A stretch of 43,447 bases of DNA from Desulfobaccales bacterium. Lineage in GTDB: Bacteria > Desulfobacterota > Desulfobaccia > Desulfobaccales > 0-14-0-80-60-11. The position numbers and the translations under genes were made by a program. Under the pieces are notes generated by a model, which was given only the letters and a program-made list of their open reading frames with translations, was not told the origin of the DNA and ran no database searches. Positions 7,179-16,198 of the stretch are shown one piece after another; position 1 is the stretch's first letter; each line of letters begins with the position of its first letter. Location of the stretch: positions 1-43,447 of the forward strand of contig JBBFLF010000021.1 of NCBI GenBank assembly GCA_037481655.1, written 5' to 3'.

Positions 7179-8579
7179 TCAGGCGCCCAGGTGCCTGAGG
7201 GCATGGTCCAGGCGCCGGACGCACTCCTCCCGGCCCAAAATGGGGATGAGCTCCGTCAGACTGGGGCTGGCGGCCTTGCCGGTGAGGGCCACGCGCAGCG
7301 GCTGGGCCACCTCCACCACCTTGACCCCCAGCTTCCCGGCCAGGTCCTTCAGGAGCTGGGTGAGCCCTTCTTCAGTGAGTTCCACCCCGCCGGCCAAGTG
7401 CTCCCGGGCGGCTTTCAGGACCGGGATAGCCGCCGGGGTCAGGTGCTTGCGGGCCGCCTCCTCCTCGTAGGGCCAGGGGTCCAGATAATAGAAGCGGGCC
7501 GCCTGGGCCATCTCCACCAGCGTCTTGGCCCGCTTGTTCAAGGTGACGGCCACGCGGGCCGCCTTGGCCACATCATCAGTGTGAATCCCCTCCTTGGCCA
7601 GGAAAGGCAACAGCAGCCGCCCCAGCTCCTCCGGAGGTGTTTCTTTGAGGTAATGGCTGTTCAGCCACAGGAGCTTGTCGTCATCGTGGATACCCGGGGC
7701 CTTGCCCACGTGCTCCAGGCTGAAATAGCGGATGAGCTCCTCCATGGAGAAGATCTCCTGGTCGCCGTGGGACCAGCCCAGGCGGGCCAGGTAGTTGTTG
7801 AGGGCCTGGGGGAGAATCCCCCGGTCCCGGTAGGCCAAAACCGGCAGGGCGCCATGGCGCTTGGAGAGCTTGGTGCGGTCCTTGCCCAGCATCAGGGGCA
7901 TGTGGGCAAAGAGGGGTGGTGTCTCCCCCAGGGCCTGGTAGATGAGGATCTGGCGGGGGGTGTTGCTGATATGGTCATCCCCCCGGATGACGTGGCTCAC
8001 CCGCATGGTGATGTCATCCACCACCACGGCAAAATTATACGTGGGGATGCCGTCGGCCCGGCGGATCACCAGGTCGTCCAGCTCCTGATTTTCAAAGGCA
8101 ATGTGGCCCTTGATCTGGTCGTGCCAGAAGGTGATGCCGGTCTGGGGGGTCTTGAAGCGCACCGCGGTCGTCGGTCCCAGGGGCAGGCCCCGCTCCCGGC
8201 AGCGGCCGTCGTAACGGGGTTTGTCCCCCCGGGCCAGGGCGGCCTGGCGGCGGGCCTCCAGCTCCTGGGGGTCGCAGTCGCAGCAGTAGGCGGCCCTGGC
8301 TTTCAGCAGGCGCTGGATGAATTCGTCATAGATGGGCAGCCGCTGCGACTGGAAGTACGGGCCTTCGTCCCAGTTCAGGCCCAGCCAGCGCAGGGACTCC
8401 ATGATCTCATCCACAAAATGGGCCTGGGAGCGCTCCAGGTCGGTGTCTTCGATGCGCAGGATGAAAACGCCGTGATGATGCCGGGCGAAGAGCCAATTGA
8501 ACAGGGCGGTGTGGGCCCCGCCCAGATGCAGGGCGCCGGTGGGGCTGGGGGAAAAGCGGGTGCGAACCTGAGTGGCCAT
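7179..8579 (-). CDS. gltX: glutamyl-tRNA synthetase
   Basis: Charges tRNA-Glu (and in lineages with GatCAB also tRNA-Gln). The 466-residue class I synthetase has the HIGH-type motif in SPSPTGALHLGGAHT (residues 10-24) and the KMSKS-type motif KLSKRHGA. The zinc-binding set of the E. coli type is present as Cys100, Cys102, Tyr123 and Cys127. The anticodon-binding helical C-terminus is full length. The ATG at 8579 is preceded by a modest AGGG. Whether the enzyme is discriminating cannot be read from the motifs alone. Confidence 0.94.
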   Translation of the reverse strand: MATQVRTRFSPSPTGALHLGGAHTALFNWLFARHHHGVFILRIEDTDLERSQAHFVDEIMESLRWLGLNWDEGPYFQSQRLPIYDEFIQRLLKARAAYCCDCDPQELEARRQAALARGDKPRYDGRCRERGLPLGPTTAVRFKTPQTGITFWHDQIKGHIAFENQELDDLVIRRADGIPTYNFAVVVDDITMRVSHVIRGDDHISNTPRQILIYQALGETPPLFAHMPLMLGKDRTKLSKRHGALPVLAYRDRGILPQALNNYLARLGWSHGDQEIFSMEELIRYFSLEHVGKAPGIHDDDKLLWLNSHYLKETPPEELGRLLLPFLAKEGIHTDDVAKAARVAVTLNKRAKTLVEMAQAARFYYLDPWPYEEEAARKHLTPAAIPVLKAAREHLAGGVELTEEGLTQLLKDLAGKLGVKVVEVAQPLRVALTGKAASPSLTELIPILGREECVRRLDHALRHLGA

Positions 8580-8666
8580 AACTTTGCCCTAGTTATCACA
8601 AATGCCACGGTTTTACCAGCATTTTTGTATGGGTGCGCGTTGACTTTGGATAATACCCCGGTCCCC

Positions 8667-8696
8667 TTGACAAGCTCCCGGACGATGTCCATTATA
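8667..8696 (+). promoter_or_regulatory. candidate promoter toward the Cys-rich peptide
   Basis: A consensus TTGACA (8667-8672) is followed after 18 bases by ATTATA (8691-8696). The same six bases read TATAAT on the minus strand and could be the -10 of gltX, although the minus strand has no good -35. The rest of the 264-base gap 8580-8843 holds the repeat at 8722-8785 and nothing else that I can support. Confidence 0.4.
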
Positions 8697-8721
8697 TGAA
8701 CAAATGTTAATATATAACTGA

Positions 8722-8785
8722 GGGAGGGGCCAGGAACCACCGGCCCCTGCCCCTCCTCCTGCCCCCTCCCCCAACCCATATGATA
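8722..8785. repeat. degenerate copy of the G/C-tract repeat
   Basis: GAGGGAGGGGCCAGG and the C-rich stretch CCCCTGCCCCTCC form an imperfect inverted repeat resembling the copies at 40-85 and 5781-5825. Extra CCCCCTCCCCCAACCC follows. The similarity is in arm composition and order and was judged by eye. Confidence 0.4.
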
Positions 8786-8843
8786 TGTGGCAAGGGGAGG
8801 CAAGGGGCAGGACGGCACTCAACTCACGCTCTTGGAGGACACA

Positions 8844-9053
8844 ATGCCTCAGAATCGGGAAAGACAGCGTTGTGGCTGCGGCTGCGCCGCCAACCCGGGA
8901 CCCCAGGCGGGGCCGCCGCAGTTCTGCAAATGTCCGGCTTGCGGGGAAAAGGTGCCGCATCAGCGGGGCATCCCCTGCCGGGAGATGACCTGCCCCAAAT
9001 GCGGCGCCACCATGGTGCGGGAGGACGCCCCCGGACCGGGCCCCCGGCCCTGA
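8844..9053 (+). CDS. small Cys-rich zinc-ribbon-like protein
   Basis: A 69-residue protein with cysteines in two groups: an N-terminal CGCGC-like cluster (RCGCGCAAN) and a ribbon CPACG ... CPKCG, with two further cysteines between (QFCKC before it, GIPC inside it). This suggests one zinc ribbon plus a second metal site. The stretch between the CxxC pairs (EKVPHQRGIPCREMT) looks conserved in style, but I cannot name the family. A good ribosome site (GGAGGAC) lies 6 bases before the ATG. It is a single gene between divergent neighbours, possibly driven by the TTGACA promoter 150 bases upstream. Metal carrier or redox protein are both possible. Confidence 0.6.
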   Translation: MPQNRERQRCGCGCAANPGPQAGPPQFCKCPACGEKVPHQRGIPCREMTCPKCGATMVREDAPGPGPRP

Positions 9054-9099
9054 CGCCGGCAGCCGCCTTGGCTGAAAATTAAGATTCCCCATCACCCTG

Positions 9100-9197
9100 T
9101 GGGAGGGGGGCCACGGGTGGCTTACTCTCCCCACATATAGGGGGTGGGGAGGGGAGTCTGAGGGGAGGCGGGGGGCCTGTGGTCCCCCGGCCTCCCT
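9100..9197. repeat. G/C-tract intergenic hairpin repeat, copy abutting the GT9 stop codon
   Basis: From about 9123 it aligns with 5840-5905: the shared core is AGGGGGTGGGGAGGGGAG, then TGAGGGGAGG, a G-run, a short loop and CCCCCGGCCT. Both copies end at the stop codon of a minus-strand gene, so on that strand the hairpin begins directly after translation ends. Confidence 0.65.
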
Positions 9198-10343
9198 TCA
9201 GATACTCTTTGTGACGAAATCGGGGCGGCCCCAGGCGGGCTCCCACCAGTCCCGCACCGTGGCCAGCACCTCGGCCACGCTGATGGCCTGCAGGCAGCGG
9301 TTATCCGGACAGCGGCGCCTCAGGCAGGGCTCCTGGTGGCAAATCCCAGGGTGGTAGATGTACGTGCCCCAGGGCACCTGATAGGGCCCGATGCGGGCCG
9401 GGTGGTCGGCGCCGATGAGGGCGAGGGCCGGCACCCCCAGGGCCAGGGCCATGTGCAGGGGGCCGGAGTCGTTGCCGATGAACAGGCGGGCGTGCTTGAG
9501 GAGCGCGGCGGTGGTGAGGAGGGAATAGCGGCCGCCGGTGACCAAGGTGGGGCCGGGCAGGCGGGCCGCCAGCTCGTCGGCTATCTGGCGGTCAGCGGCG
9601 CCGCTTACCAGGAGCAGGGGGGCCTGATAGCGTTTCCACAGATGCGCCCCCACCTCCGTGAAGCGCTCCTTGGGCCACCACTTGTAGGGGTCGGAGCCGG
9701 TGGGGTGCATGGCCATCAGCCTGTCGGCCAAAGGCCCGAAGTGCTGCGCCAGCAGGGCGGCGGCCCCCTCCTCTTCTCCGGGCGGGAGAAAGATCTCCAT
9801 GTGCCGGGTTGCGGTCTCGGCCCCCAGCAGGCGCACGAAATTGAGGCGATGCTCGATGGCGTGGCGGTACGGGTCCTCTTTGGCCACCCCGGCAGCATAG
9901 ACAAAGGCCAGGGGGCTGTGGGCTGAGCCGATGATGAAGGGGGCGCCGCTGGCCCCGGCCAGGAGGGTGGCCTCGGGGTCGTTGCCATGGAGGATGAGGG
10001 CCAGTCCATAGCGCTGACGTCTGAGCTCCCGGGCCAGCCGGATGAGCCGAAAGCCCCGGCCGGGATAGAGCCAGAGGCGCTCCAGGGCCGGGTGGTGCCG
10101 CACCAGGTCAGCAAAGCGGGGGTGGGCCAGCAGGTCCAGGCGCCAGTGGGGGTAAGTCTCCTTCAGGGCCCGGATGGCCGGGGTGGAGAAGAGAAGGTCT
10201 CCCAGCCCCGTGGCATTGAGGAGCAATACCCGGCCTACCCGGGCTGGGTCCAGCTCCGCCAGGGGACGGGGCGGCCGCCGGCGCAGCCTGCTCTTCAGAT
10301 AGACTTTGGCAGCCCCCAGCCAGAGTTGATGCCACACTGACAA
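9198..10343 (-). CDS. glycosyltransferase family 9 protein (heptosyltransferase-like)
   Basis: A 381-residue GT-B enzyme of the ADP-heptose:LPS heptosyltransferase family, expected at the cytoplasmic face of the inner membrane in lipopolysaccharide core or related glycan synthesis. The N-terminal VLLLNATGLGDLLFSTPAI and the C-terminal nucleotide-sugar motif FIGNDSGPLHMA are typical, as is HPTGSDPYKWWPKERF in the middle. A Cys cluster near the C-terminus (ICHQEPCLRRRCPDNRC) is common in this family. The first codon available with a spaced AGGGA is TTG 10343; GTG 10337 is an alternative. The gene stands alone, so acceptor and donor cannot be assigned. Confidence 0.82.
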   Translation of the reverse strand: MSVWHQLWLGAAKVYLKSRLRRRPPRPLAELDPARVGRVLLLNATGLGDLLFSTPAIRALKETYPHWRLDLLAHPRFADLVRHHPALERLWLYPGRGFRLIRLARELRRQRYGLALILHGNDPEATLLAGASGAPFIIGSAHSPLAFVYAAGVAKEDPYRHAIEHRLNFVRLLGAETATRHMEIFLPPGEEEGAAALLAQHFGPLADRLMAMHPTGSDPYKWWPKERFTEVGAHLWKRYQAPLLLVSGAADRQIADELAARLPGPTLVTGGRYSLLTTAALLKHARLFIGNDSGPLHMALALGVPALALIGADHPARIGPYQVPWGTYIYHPGICHQEPCLRRRCPDNRCLQAISVAEVLATVRDWWEPAWGRPDFVTKSI

Positions 10344-10521
10344 GCGATTTCCCTATGGGCGCGGTCTGCTACGCCTCGCGTTCATGCCTGAGTTTGAATT
10401 TTGGCCTAACTCAGTGAGAGGACTGGAAGAGCGGTAGCCCGCCGCCCCGCCCCTTATCTATTTTAACCCGCCAAGCCCCTCGGGATGGACCGGAAACGGG
10501 CCGGAAATGCGGATAAATTTC

Positions 10522-10549
10522 TTGACACTAGCCCCAGACTTTGTAATAT
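10522..10549 (+). promoter_or_regulatory. sigma-70-type promoter of the aryl-CoA ligase gene
   Basis: TTGACA (10522-10527), a 16-base spacer and TAATAT (10544-10549). This is the closest match to consensus in the window. Transcription would begin near 10556, giving a leader of about 65 bases that ends with AAGGAGGT before the ATG. Confidence 0.72.
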
Positions 10550-10621
10550 GCTTCACATTGGCTTGGTCTATGGCTGGCGCTCCCACCTCAGACACCAAAA
10601 TTTCAAGGAGGTTGCACGTTT

Positions 10622-12301
10622 ATGGGTAAGATTCCTGCTGATTACCTACCCCCCAAGGAACTGTGGCCCGAGTATATCACGCCGCCGGACATTGAGATCC
10701 CGGAGAAGCTCAATCTCGCCGATTTCCTGCTGGACCGCCATATCCGGGAAGGCCGGGGCGACAACGTGGCCATCCTGTTCGGGGATCAGAAGATCACCTA
10801 CAAAGAGGTCCAGACCCAGGCCAACAAATTCGCCAATGTGCTCAAGAGCCTGGGGGTGGAGGAGCAGGACCGGGTGGGCATCCGCATGACCAACGCCCCC
10901 GAGGCCGTGATCATCAATTTCGGCATCATGAAGGTGGGAGCCATTCCGGTGCCGGTATCGCCTTTGTGGGCCAAGGAAGAAATCGCCTTCGTGCTGAACA
11001 ACGCCGAGTTCAAGGCCTTTGCCGTCAGCTTCCCCCTGATGGAGGCGGTGGAAGGCAGCAAGCATGAATGGGAATTCCCCACCAAAGTGGTGGTGGTGGG
11101 CGGCAAACCCGAAGAGGTGGAGGCCAAAGGCTACGTCTCCTATGCCAAGGCCATGGCCACCGCCTCGGACCAGTTTGAGAACGTCATGCTGAGCAAGGAT
11201 GACATCGGCGTCATCCTCTACACCTCCGGCACCACCGGCCAGCCCAAGGGCTGCGTCCACTTCGTGCGGGAAGTGTACGCCGAATCCATCCTGGTGAACA
11301 AATACGTCTGGAAGCTCGGGCCCGGGGACGTCATGGGCGGCTCGGCGCCGGTGTCCTTCGCCGCCGGCTACGGCACCTTCTGCCTCATCCCCTTTGCCGG
11401 GGGCGCGGCCATTTCGCTCCTGCCCAAATTCACCCCGGACGACATGCTGGCCACCATCCAGAAGCACAAGGTGACGGTGGTGACGGGTCTGCCCACCGCC
11501 TACCGCAAGCTTCTGGAGATGCCCAACTTCGATCAGTATGACCTGAGCAGCGTGCGCATGTACACCACCGGCGGCGACGCCCTCACCGGCAAGACCCTGT
11601 CCCAGTGGATGGCCAAGACCGGCAAGCCCATCTGGGAGGGCCTGGGCGGCACCGAGATGCTGCACCTGGTGACCAGCAACGCCGTGGGCGACATCCCCAT
11701 CGCGGATTCCATCGGCAAGGCCATCCCCGGCTTCCAGATCAAGGTAGTGCGGGAGGACGGCACCGACGCCGGCCCGGGCGAAGTGGGCAGCATGCTCATC
11801 AAAGGCCCCACCGGCACCCTGTACTGGAAGCCCTACGTCCAGGATGAGCGCCTCCTCAAGGCCATGAAGAAGGGCGTCAAGGACGGCTGGAACATGCTGG
11901 GCGACGCCGTGGTCATGGACAAGGACGGCTACATCTTCTTCCAGGCCCGGGAAGACGACATGATCAAGTCCTCGGGCTTCCGGCTGGCCCCGCAGGAGAT
12001 CGAGGACGCCATCATGCGCCATCCGGCGGTCCGGGACGTGGCGGTGGTGGGCATCCCCGACGAAATCCTGGGCCAGAAGGTGGTGGCCATGGTGGAGCTG
12101 GAAAGCGGCCACAGCCCCTCCCAGGATCTGGCCAACGACATCATCAAGTCCACCATGGACCTGTTGGCCACCTATAAGCTGCCTCGGGAGGTGGTCTTCC
12201 TGCCTTCCATTCCTCGCACCCCCACCGGGAAGATCATCAAGAAGGACCTCCGGAAGCACTATCCGGAATACACCGTGAAGTTCGTGCCCAAAGTCAAGTA
12301 A
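10622..12301 (+). CDS. benzoate/2-aminobenzoate-type CoA ligase (AMP-forming)
   Basis: A 559-residue ANL-superfamily enzyme that would activate an aromatic or other carboxylic acid with ATP and CoA through an acyl-adenylate. The phosphate loop is YTSGTTGQPKG (200-210). The adenylate-binding GLGGTEM, the hinge region QAREDDMIKSSGFRLAP and the C-terminal catalytic lysine motif PRTPTGKIIKKDLR are all intact. The overall pattern (N-terminal PPKELWPEY, SAPVSFAAGYG) is closest to benzoate-/2-aminobenzoate-CoA ligases, but the substrate cannot be settled from sequence reading. It is monocistronic, with its own near-consensus promoter and a strong ribosome site (AAGGAGGT), which suggests high expression. 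No ring-reduction genes are nearby. Confidence 0.8.
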   Translation: MGKIPADYLPPKELWPEYITPPDIEIPEKLNLADFLLDRHIREGRGDNVAILFGDQKITYKEVQTQANKFANVLKSLGVEEQDRVGIRMTNAPEAVIINFGIMKVGAIPVPVSPLWAKEEIAFVLNNAEFKAFAVSFPLMEAVEGSKHEWEFPTKVVVVGGKPEEVEAKGYVSYAKAMATASDQFENVMLSKDDIGVILYTSGTTGQPKGCVHFVREVYAESILVNKYVWKLGPGDVMGGSAPVSFAAGYGTFCLIPFAGGAAISLLPKFTPDDMLATIQKHKVTVVTGLPTAYRKLLEMPNFDQYDLSSVRMYTTGGDALTGKTLSQWMAKTGKPIWEGLGGTEMLHLVTSNAVGDIPIADSIGKAIPGFQIKVVREDGTDAGPGEVGSMLIKGPTGTLYWKPYVQDERLLKAMKKGVKDGWNMLGDAVVMDKDGYIFFQAREDDMIKSSGFRLAPQEIEDAIMRHPAVRDVAVVGIPDEILGQKVVAMVELESGHSPSQDLANDIIKSTMDLLATYKLPREVVFLPSIPRTPTGKIIKKDLRKHYPEYTVKFVPKVK

Positions 12302-12322
12302 TCCGGACCCTGTAACCTCTGC

Positions 12323-12346
12323 CGGGGGCGGCCTGGGCCGCCCCCG
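12323..12346 (+). terminator. GC hairpin after the aryl-CoA ligase
   Basis: A 10-bp perfect stem (12323-12332 with 12337-12346, loop CTGG) lies 22 bases after the stop. It has no T-run, so it may stop transcription inefficiently or protect the 3' end. Confidence 0.45.
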
Positions 12347-12442
12347 AGTCGCGTCTGGGGCCCGGGCACCCGGAAACTGGGGTAGGCTGACCCGGAGGCC
12401 GGCCTGGTTTTTGGAGGGGAAAGCGCTTGTACTTTTTTTCTT

Positions 12443-13807
<1,365 letters not shown>

Positions 13808-14146
13808 CCCGGGAGAGATCCCAGGCGGGCATCGAGATGGCATACAAAGGCACGGTTAGCAGGGGGAGCGGGCGGCGCTGGCCGCACGTTCCCCGGATCG
13901 CCGGACCTGACCCTGTGGTCTTTCCCCCCACCCCTTTTCCCCTCCTGCCGCTGCCTCTTTCTTTCCTGACAGGCATTCTGACAGACGGGAGGATCCGTTT
14001 GTGGCAGAAGCGGGCAGGCCCCTCGTCCCTCTTGCCGGAGCGAGGGAGGGGAGGAAAGGCCTGAGTTCTGCGGGGTGGCGGCCGGCGGGGCGGAAATCCT
14101 AGCCGGCGCCCCCTCAGGGGCCAACGATCACAAAGGACGAAACACC
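13808..14146 (+). promoter_or_regulatory. long structured 5' leader of the por operon
   Basis: This stretch holds no full gene but much structure. There are small hairpins near 13811-13822 and at the GCGGC/GCCGC near 13870. A C/T-rich tract almost free of G spans about 13920-13968 and resembles a Rho-loading site. A strong ribosome site GGGAGG (13987-13992) lies 8 bases before a GTG that opens a 33-codon frame (14001-14102). A hairpin pairs CCCTC with GAGGG (14027-14046). A GCCCC-CTCA-GGGGC hairpin (around 14108-14121) lies just before the porG ribosome site. Together these suggest control after transcription starts, possibly Rho-dependent attenuation linked to leader translation. No known riboswitch was recognised. 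Confidence 0.4.
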
Positions 14147-14704
14147 ATGCTGGAAATCCGCTTTCACGGACGGGGCGGGCAGGGCGCGGTCACCTCGGTG
14201 GAGCTTCTGGCCCTGGCCGCCATTCACGAAGGGAAGTTCGCCCAGGGCTTCCCCAGCTTCGGGCCCGAGCGCCGGGGGGCGCCGGTGTTGGCCTTCCTGA
14301 GGATCAACGACCGGCCCATCCGGCTGCGTTGCAAGATCTACCACCCGGATGTGGTGCTCATCCTGGACCCCAGCCTCATCCGCATCCAGAAACCCGAGGC
14401 CGACCTGAAGCCCGAGGGCATCATTGTCCTCAATTCCCCCAAGAGCCCGGCGGAGGTGCGCCGGGAATTCGGCTTCACCCACCGCCTTGCCCTGGTGGAC
14501 GCCAACACCATCGCCCGGGAGGTGCTGGGGGTGCCCATCACCAACACCACTATGCTGGGGGCGCTCCTGAAGGCCACCGGGGTGGTCAAGGTGGAGTCCC
14601 TGGAGGAACCCCTCAAAGAGCGTTTCGGGCCACTGGCGGTGAAAAATTTCAATGCCCTGAAAGTTGCCTATGAGCGAACCGTGGTAGAGGAGGCGCGGTC
14701 GTGA
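14147..14704 (+). CDS. porG: pyruvate:ferredoxin oxidoreductase, gamma subunit
   Basis: The 185-residue gamma subunit of a four-subunit 2-oxoacid:ferredoxin oxidoreductase; it contributes to CoA binding at the interface with the alpha/beta core. Motifs include FHGRGGQGAVTSVELLA at the N-terminus, FPSFGPERRGAPV and the C-terminal NTTMLGALLKATG. ATG 14147 has AAAGGA upstream. It overlaps porD by 4 bases (GTGA), indicating coupled translation. The order gamma-delta-alpha-beta is the common arrangement for pyruvate synthases of anaerobes. Confidence 0.9.
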   Translation: MLEIRFHGRGGQGAVTSVELLALAAIHEGKFAQGFPSFGPERRGAPVLAFLRINDRPIRLRCKIYHPDVVLILDPSLIRIQKPEADLKPEGIIVLNSPKSPAEVRREFGFTHRLALVDANTIAREVLGVPITNTTMLGALLKATGVVKVESLEEPLKERFGPLAVKNFNALKVAYERTVVEEARS

Positions 14705-15003
14705 TCAAATACACCAAGCCCCTGGAACAGACCACCTGGCGGGAGACCGAGGTGGGCGGTGTCCTCACCGTCCCCGGCACGGCCCGGGAATACCGCACCG
14801 GCGACTGGCGCAGTCAGCACCCGGTGTGGACCAAGAGCCGCTGCATCCGCTGCGGAGTGTGCTGGACGGTGTGCCCGGAGCCGGCCATCGTGGAGGAGCC
14901 CGGCGGCTATTTCGATATGGACCCCAATTACTGCAAGGGCTGCGGCATCTGCGCCCGGGAGTGCGTCACCGGCTGCATCAGCATGGTGCCGGAGGAGGAG
15001 TGA
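14701..15003 (+). CDS. porD: pyruvate:ferredoxin oxidoreductase, delta (2x[4Fe-4S] ferredoxin) subunit
   Basis: A 100-residue ferredoxin-like subunit that carries electrons away from the beta-subunit cluster. Two complete CxxCxxCxxxC sets are present, Cys48/51/54/58 and Cys78/81/84/88, enough for two [4Fe-4S] clusters. It starts with GTG inside the porG stop region and ends two bases from the porA ATG. The first 45 residues form the docking extension typical of PorD and not of free ferredoxins. Confidence 0.9.
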   Translation: MIKYTKPLEQTTWRETEVGGVLTVPGTAREYRTGDWRSQHPVWTKSRCIRCGVCWTVCPEPAIVEEPGGYFDMDPNYCKGCGICARECVTGCISMVPEEE

Positions 15004-15004
15004 G

Positions 15005-16198
15005 ATGAGCGCCCATCCTGCCAAAGCCCAGCGGGTGGGGATGGAGGTCTCCATCGCCGTGTCCCACGCGGTGCAGATGGCCCGGGCGGAGGCCATTGCC
15101 GCCTATCCCATCACCCCCCAGACCCACATCGTGGAGCACTTAAGCACCCTGGTGGCCAACGGCGAGCTGGAGGCGGAGTTCATCAACGTGGAGTCCGAGC
15201 ATTCGGCGCTCTCCGCCTGCATCGGCATGTCCGCCGCCGGGGCCCGCACCTATACCGCCACCAGCGCCCAGGGTCTGGCCCTGATGCACGAGATCCTGTT
15301 CATCGCCAGCGGCATGCGCTTCCCCATCGTCATGACAGTGGCCAACCGCGCCTTAAGCGCGCCCTTGAGCATCTGGAACGACCACTCGGACATCATGGCG
15401 GCCCGGGACATCGGCTGGATCCAGGTCTTTGTGGAAAACGGCCAGGAGGCCTATGACCACACCATCATGGCCTTCAAGATTGCCGAGCACCCGGAGGTGC
15501 TCCTGCCCACCATCGTCAACCTGGACGGCTTCATCCTGTCCCATGTGGTGGAGGCCCTGGAGTTCATCAGCCAAGAAGATGTGGACGCCTTCCTGCCGCC
15601 CTATCAGCCCAAGTACCGCCTGGATCCCAAAAAGCCCGTCACCATGGGCGCCTTTGCCATGCCGGAAATCTACACCGAGGTGAAATACGCCCACCAGGTG
15701 GCCCTGACCAACTCGTATCACCATATCCTGAAAGTTTGGGACGAGTGGGCCAACCTCACCGGGCGGCGCTACCGGCCGGTGGAGACCTACCTCACCGAGG
15801 ACGCCAAGGTCCTCTTCCTCACCATGGGGAGCCTCACCGAAGTGGCGGAGGTGGCGGTGGAGGAGATGCGGGCCCAGGGCCTGCCGGTGGGGCTGGTGAG
15901 TCTCCGCCTCTGGCGGCCCTTCCCCTTCGACGCCTTACGGGAGGCGGTGAAAGACGCGGAGCTCCTCATCGTCTGCGACCGGGCCCTGTCCGCCGGCGGT
16001 CCCGGCGGCCCGGTGCACTCGGAGGTGCGCAACTGCCTCTATCCCCTGGAGAGCAAACCCGCCACGGTGAACTACATCATTGGCCTGGGGGGCCGGGATG
16101 TGCCGCCGGAGGCCTTTCATGATATCCTCGCCCGGGCTCAGAAAGAGGTGGAGAGCGGGCCCAGCGGGGAATTCTTCCTCTATGGAGTGCGAGGCTGA
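15005..16198 (+). CDS. porA: pyruvate:ferredoxin oxidoreductase, alpha subunit
   Basis: The 397-residue alpha subunit, with the domain I and domain II folds of 2-oxoacid oxidoreductases. It shapes the active site for pyruvate decarboxylation together with the beta subunit. AYPITPQTHIVEHL near residue 35, SEHSALSACIGMSAAGARTYTATSAQGL (split by a variable loop in relatives) and ANRALSAPLSIWNDHSD are characteristic; the last is the pyruvate-type rather than 2-oxoglutarate-type signature as far as I can judge. It begins one base after the porD stop and overlaps the porB start by one base. Confidence 0.9.
   Translation: MSAHPAKAQRVGMEVSIAVSHAVQMARAEAIAAYPITPQTHIVEHLSTLVANGELEAEFINVESEHSALSACIGMSAAGARTYTATSAQGLALMHEILFIASGMRFPIVMTVANRALSAPLSIWNDHSDIMAARDIGWIQVFVENGQEAYDHTIMAFKIAEHPEVLLPTIVNLDGFILSHVVEALEFISQEDVDAFLPPYQPKYRLDPKKPVTMGAFAMPEIYTEVKYAHQVALTNSYHHILKVWDEWANLTGRRYRPVETYLTEDAKVLFLTMGSLTEVAEVAVEEMRAQGLPVGLVSLRLWRPFPFDALREAVKDAELLIVCDRALSAGGPGGPVHSEVRNCLYPLESKPATVNYIIGLGGRDVPPEAFHDILARAQKEVESGPSGEFFLYGVRG

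Noticed and set aside
8580-8818. Short minus-strand frame upstream of gltX beginning MDIVRELVKG
   Set aside because: It runs into gltX in another frame, lacks a ribosome site and overlaps promoter-like AT-rich sequence.
10646-12259. 537-codon open frame antisense to the aryl-CoA ligase
   Set aside because: The composition (His/Gly/Val/Asp) mirrors the sense gene; the sense strand has full family motifs.
13837-14064. 75-codon frame in the por leader
   Set aside because: It has no ribosome site and runs across the pyrimidine tract as a Pro/Leu-rich translation. It is less likely than the 33-codon frame with a good ribosome site.
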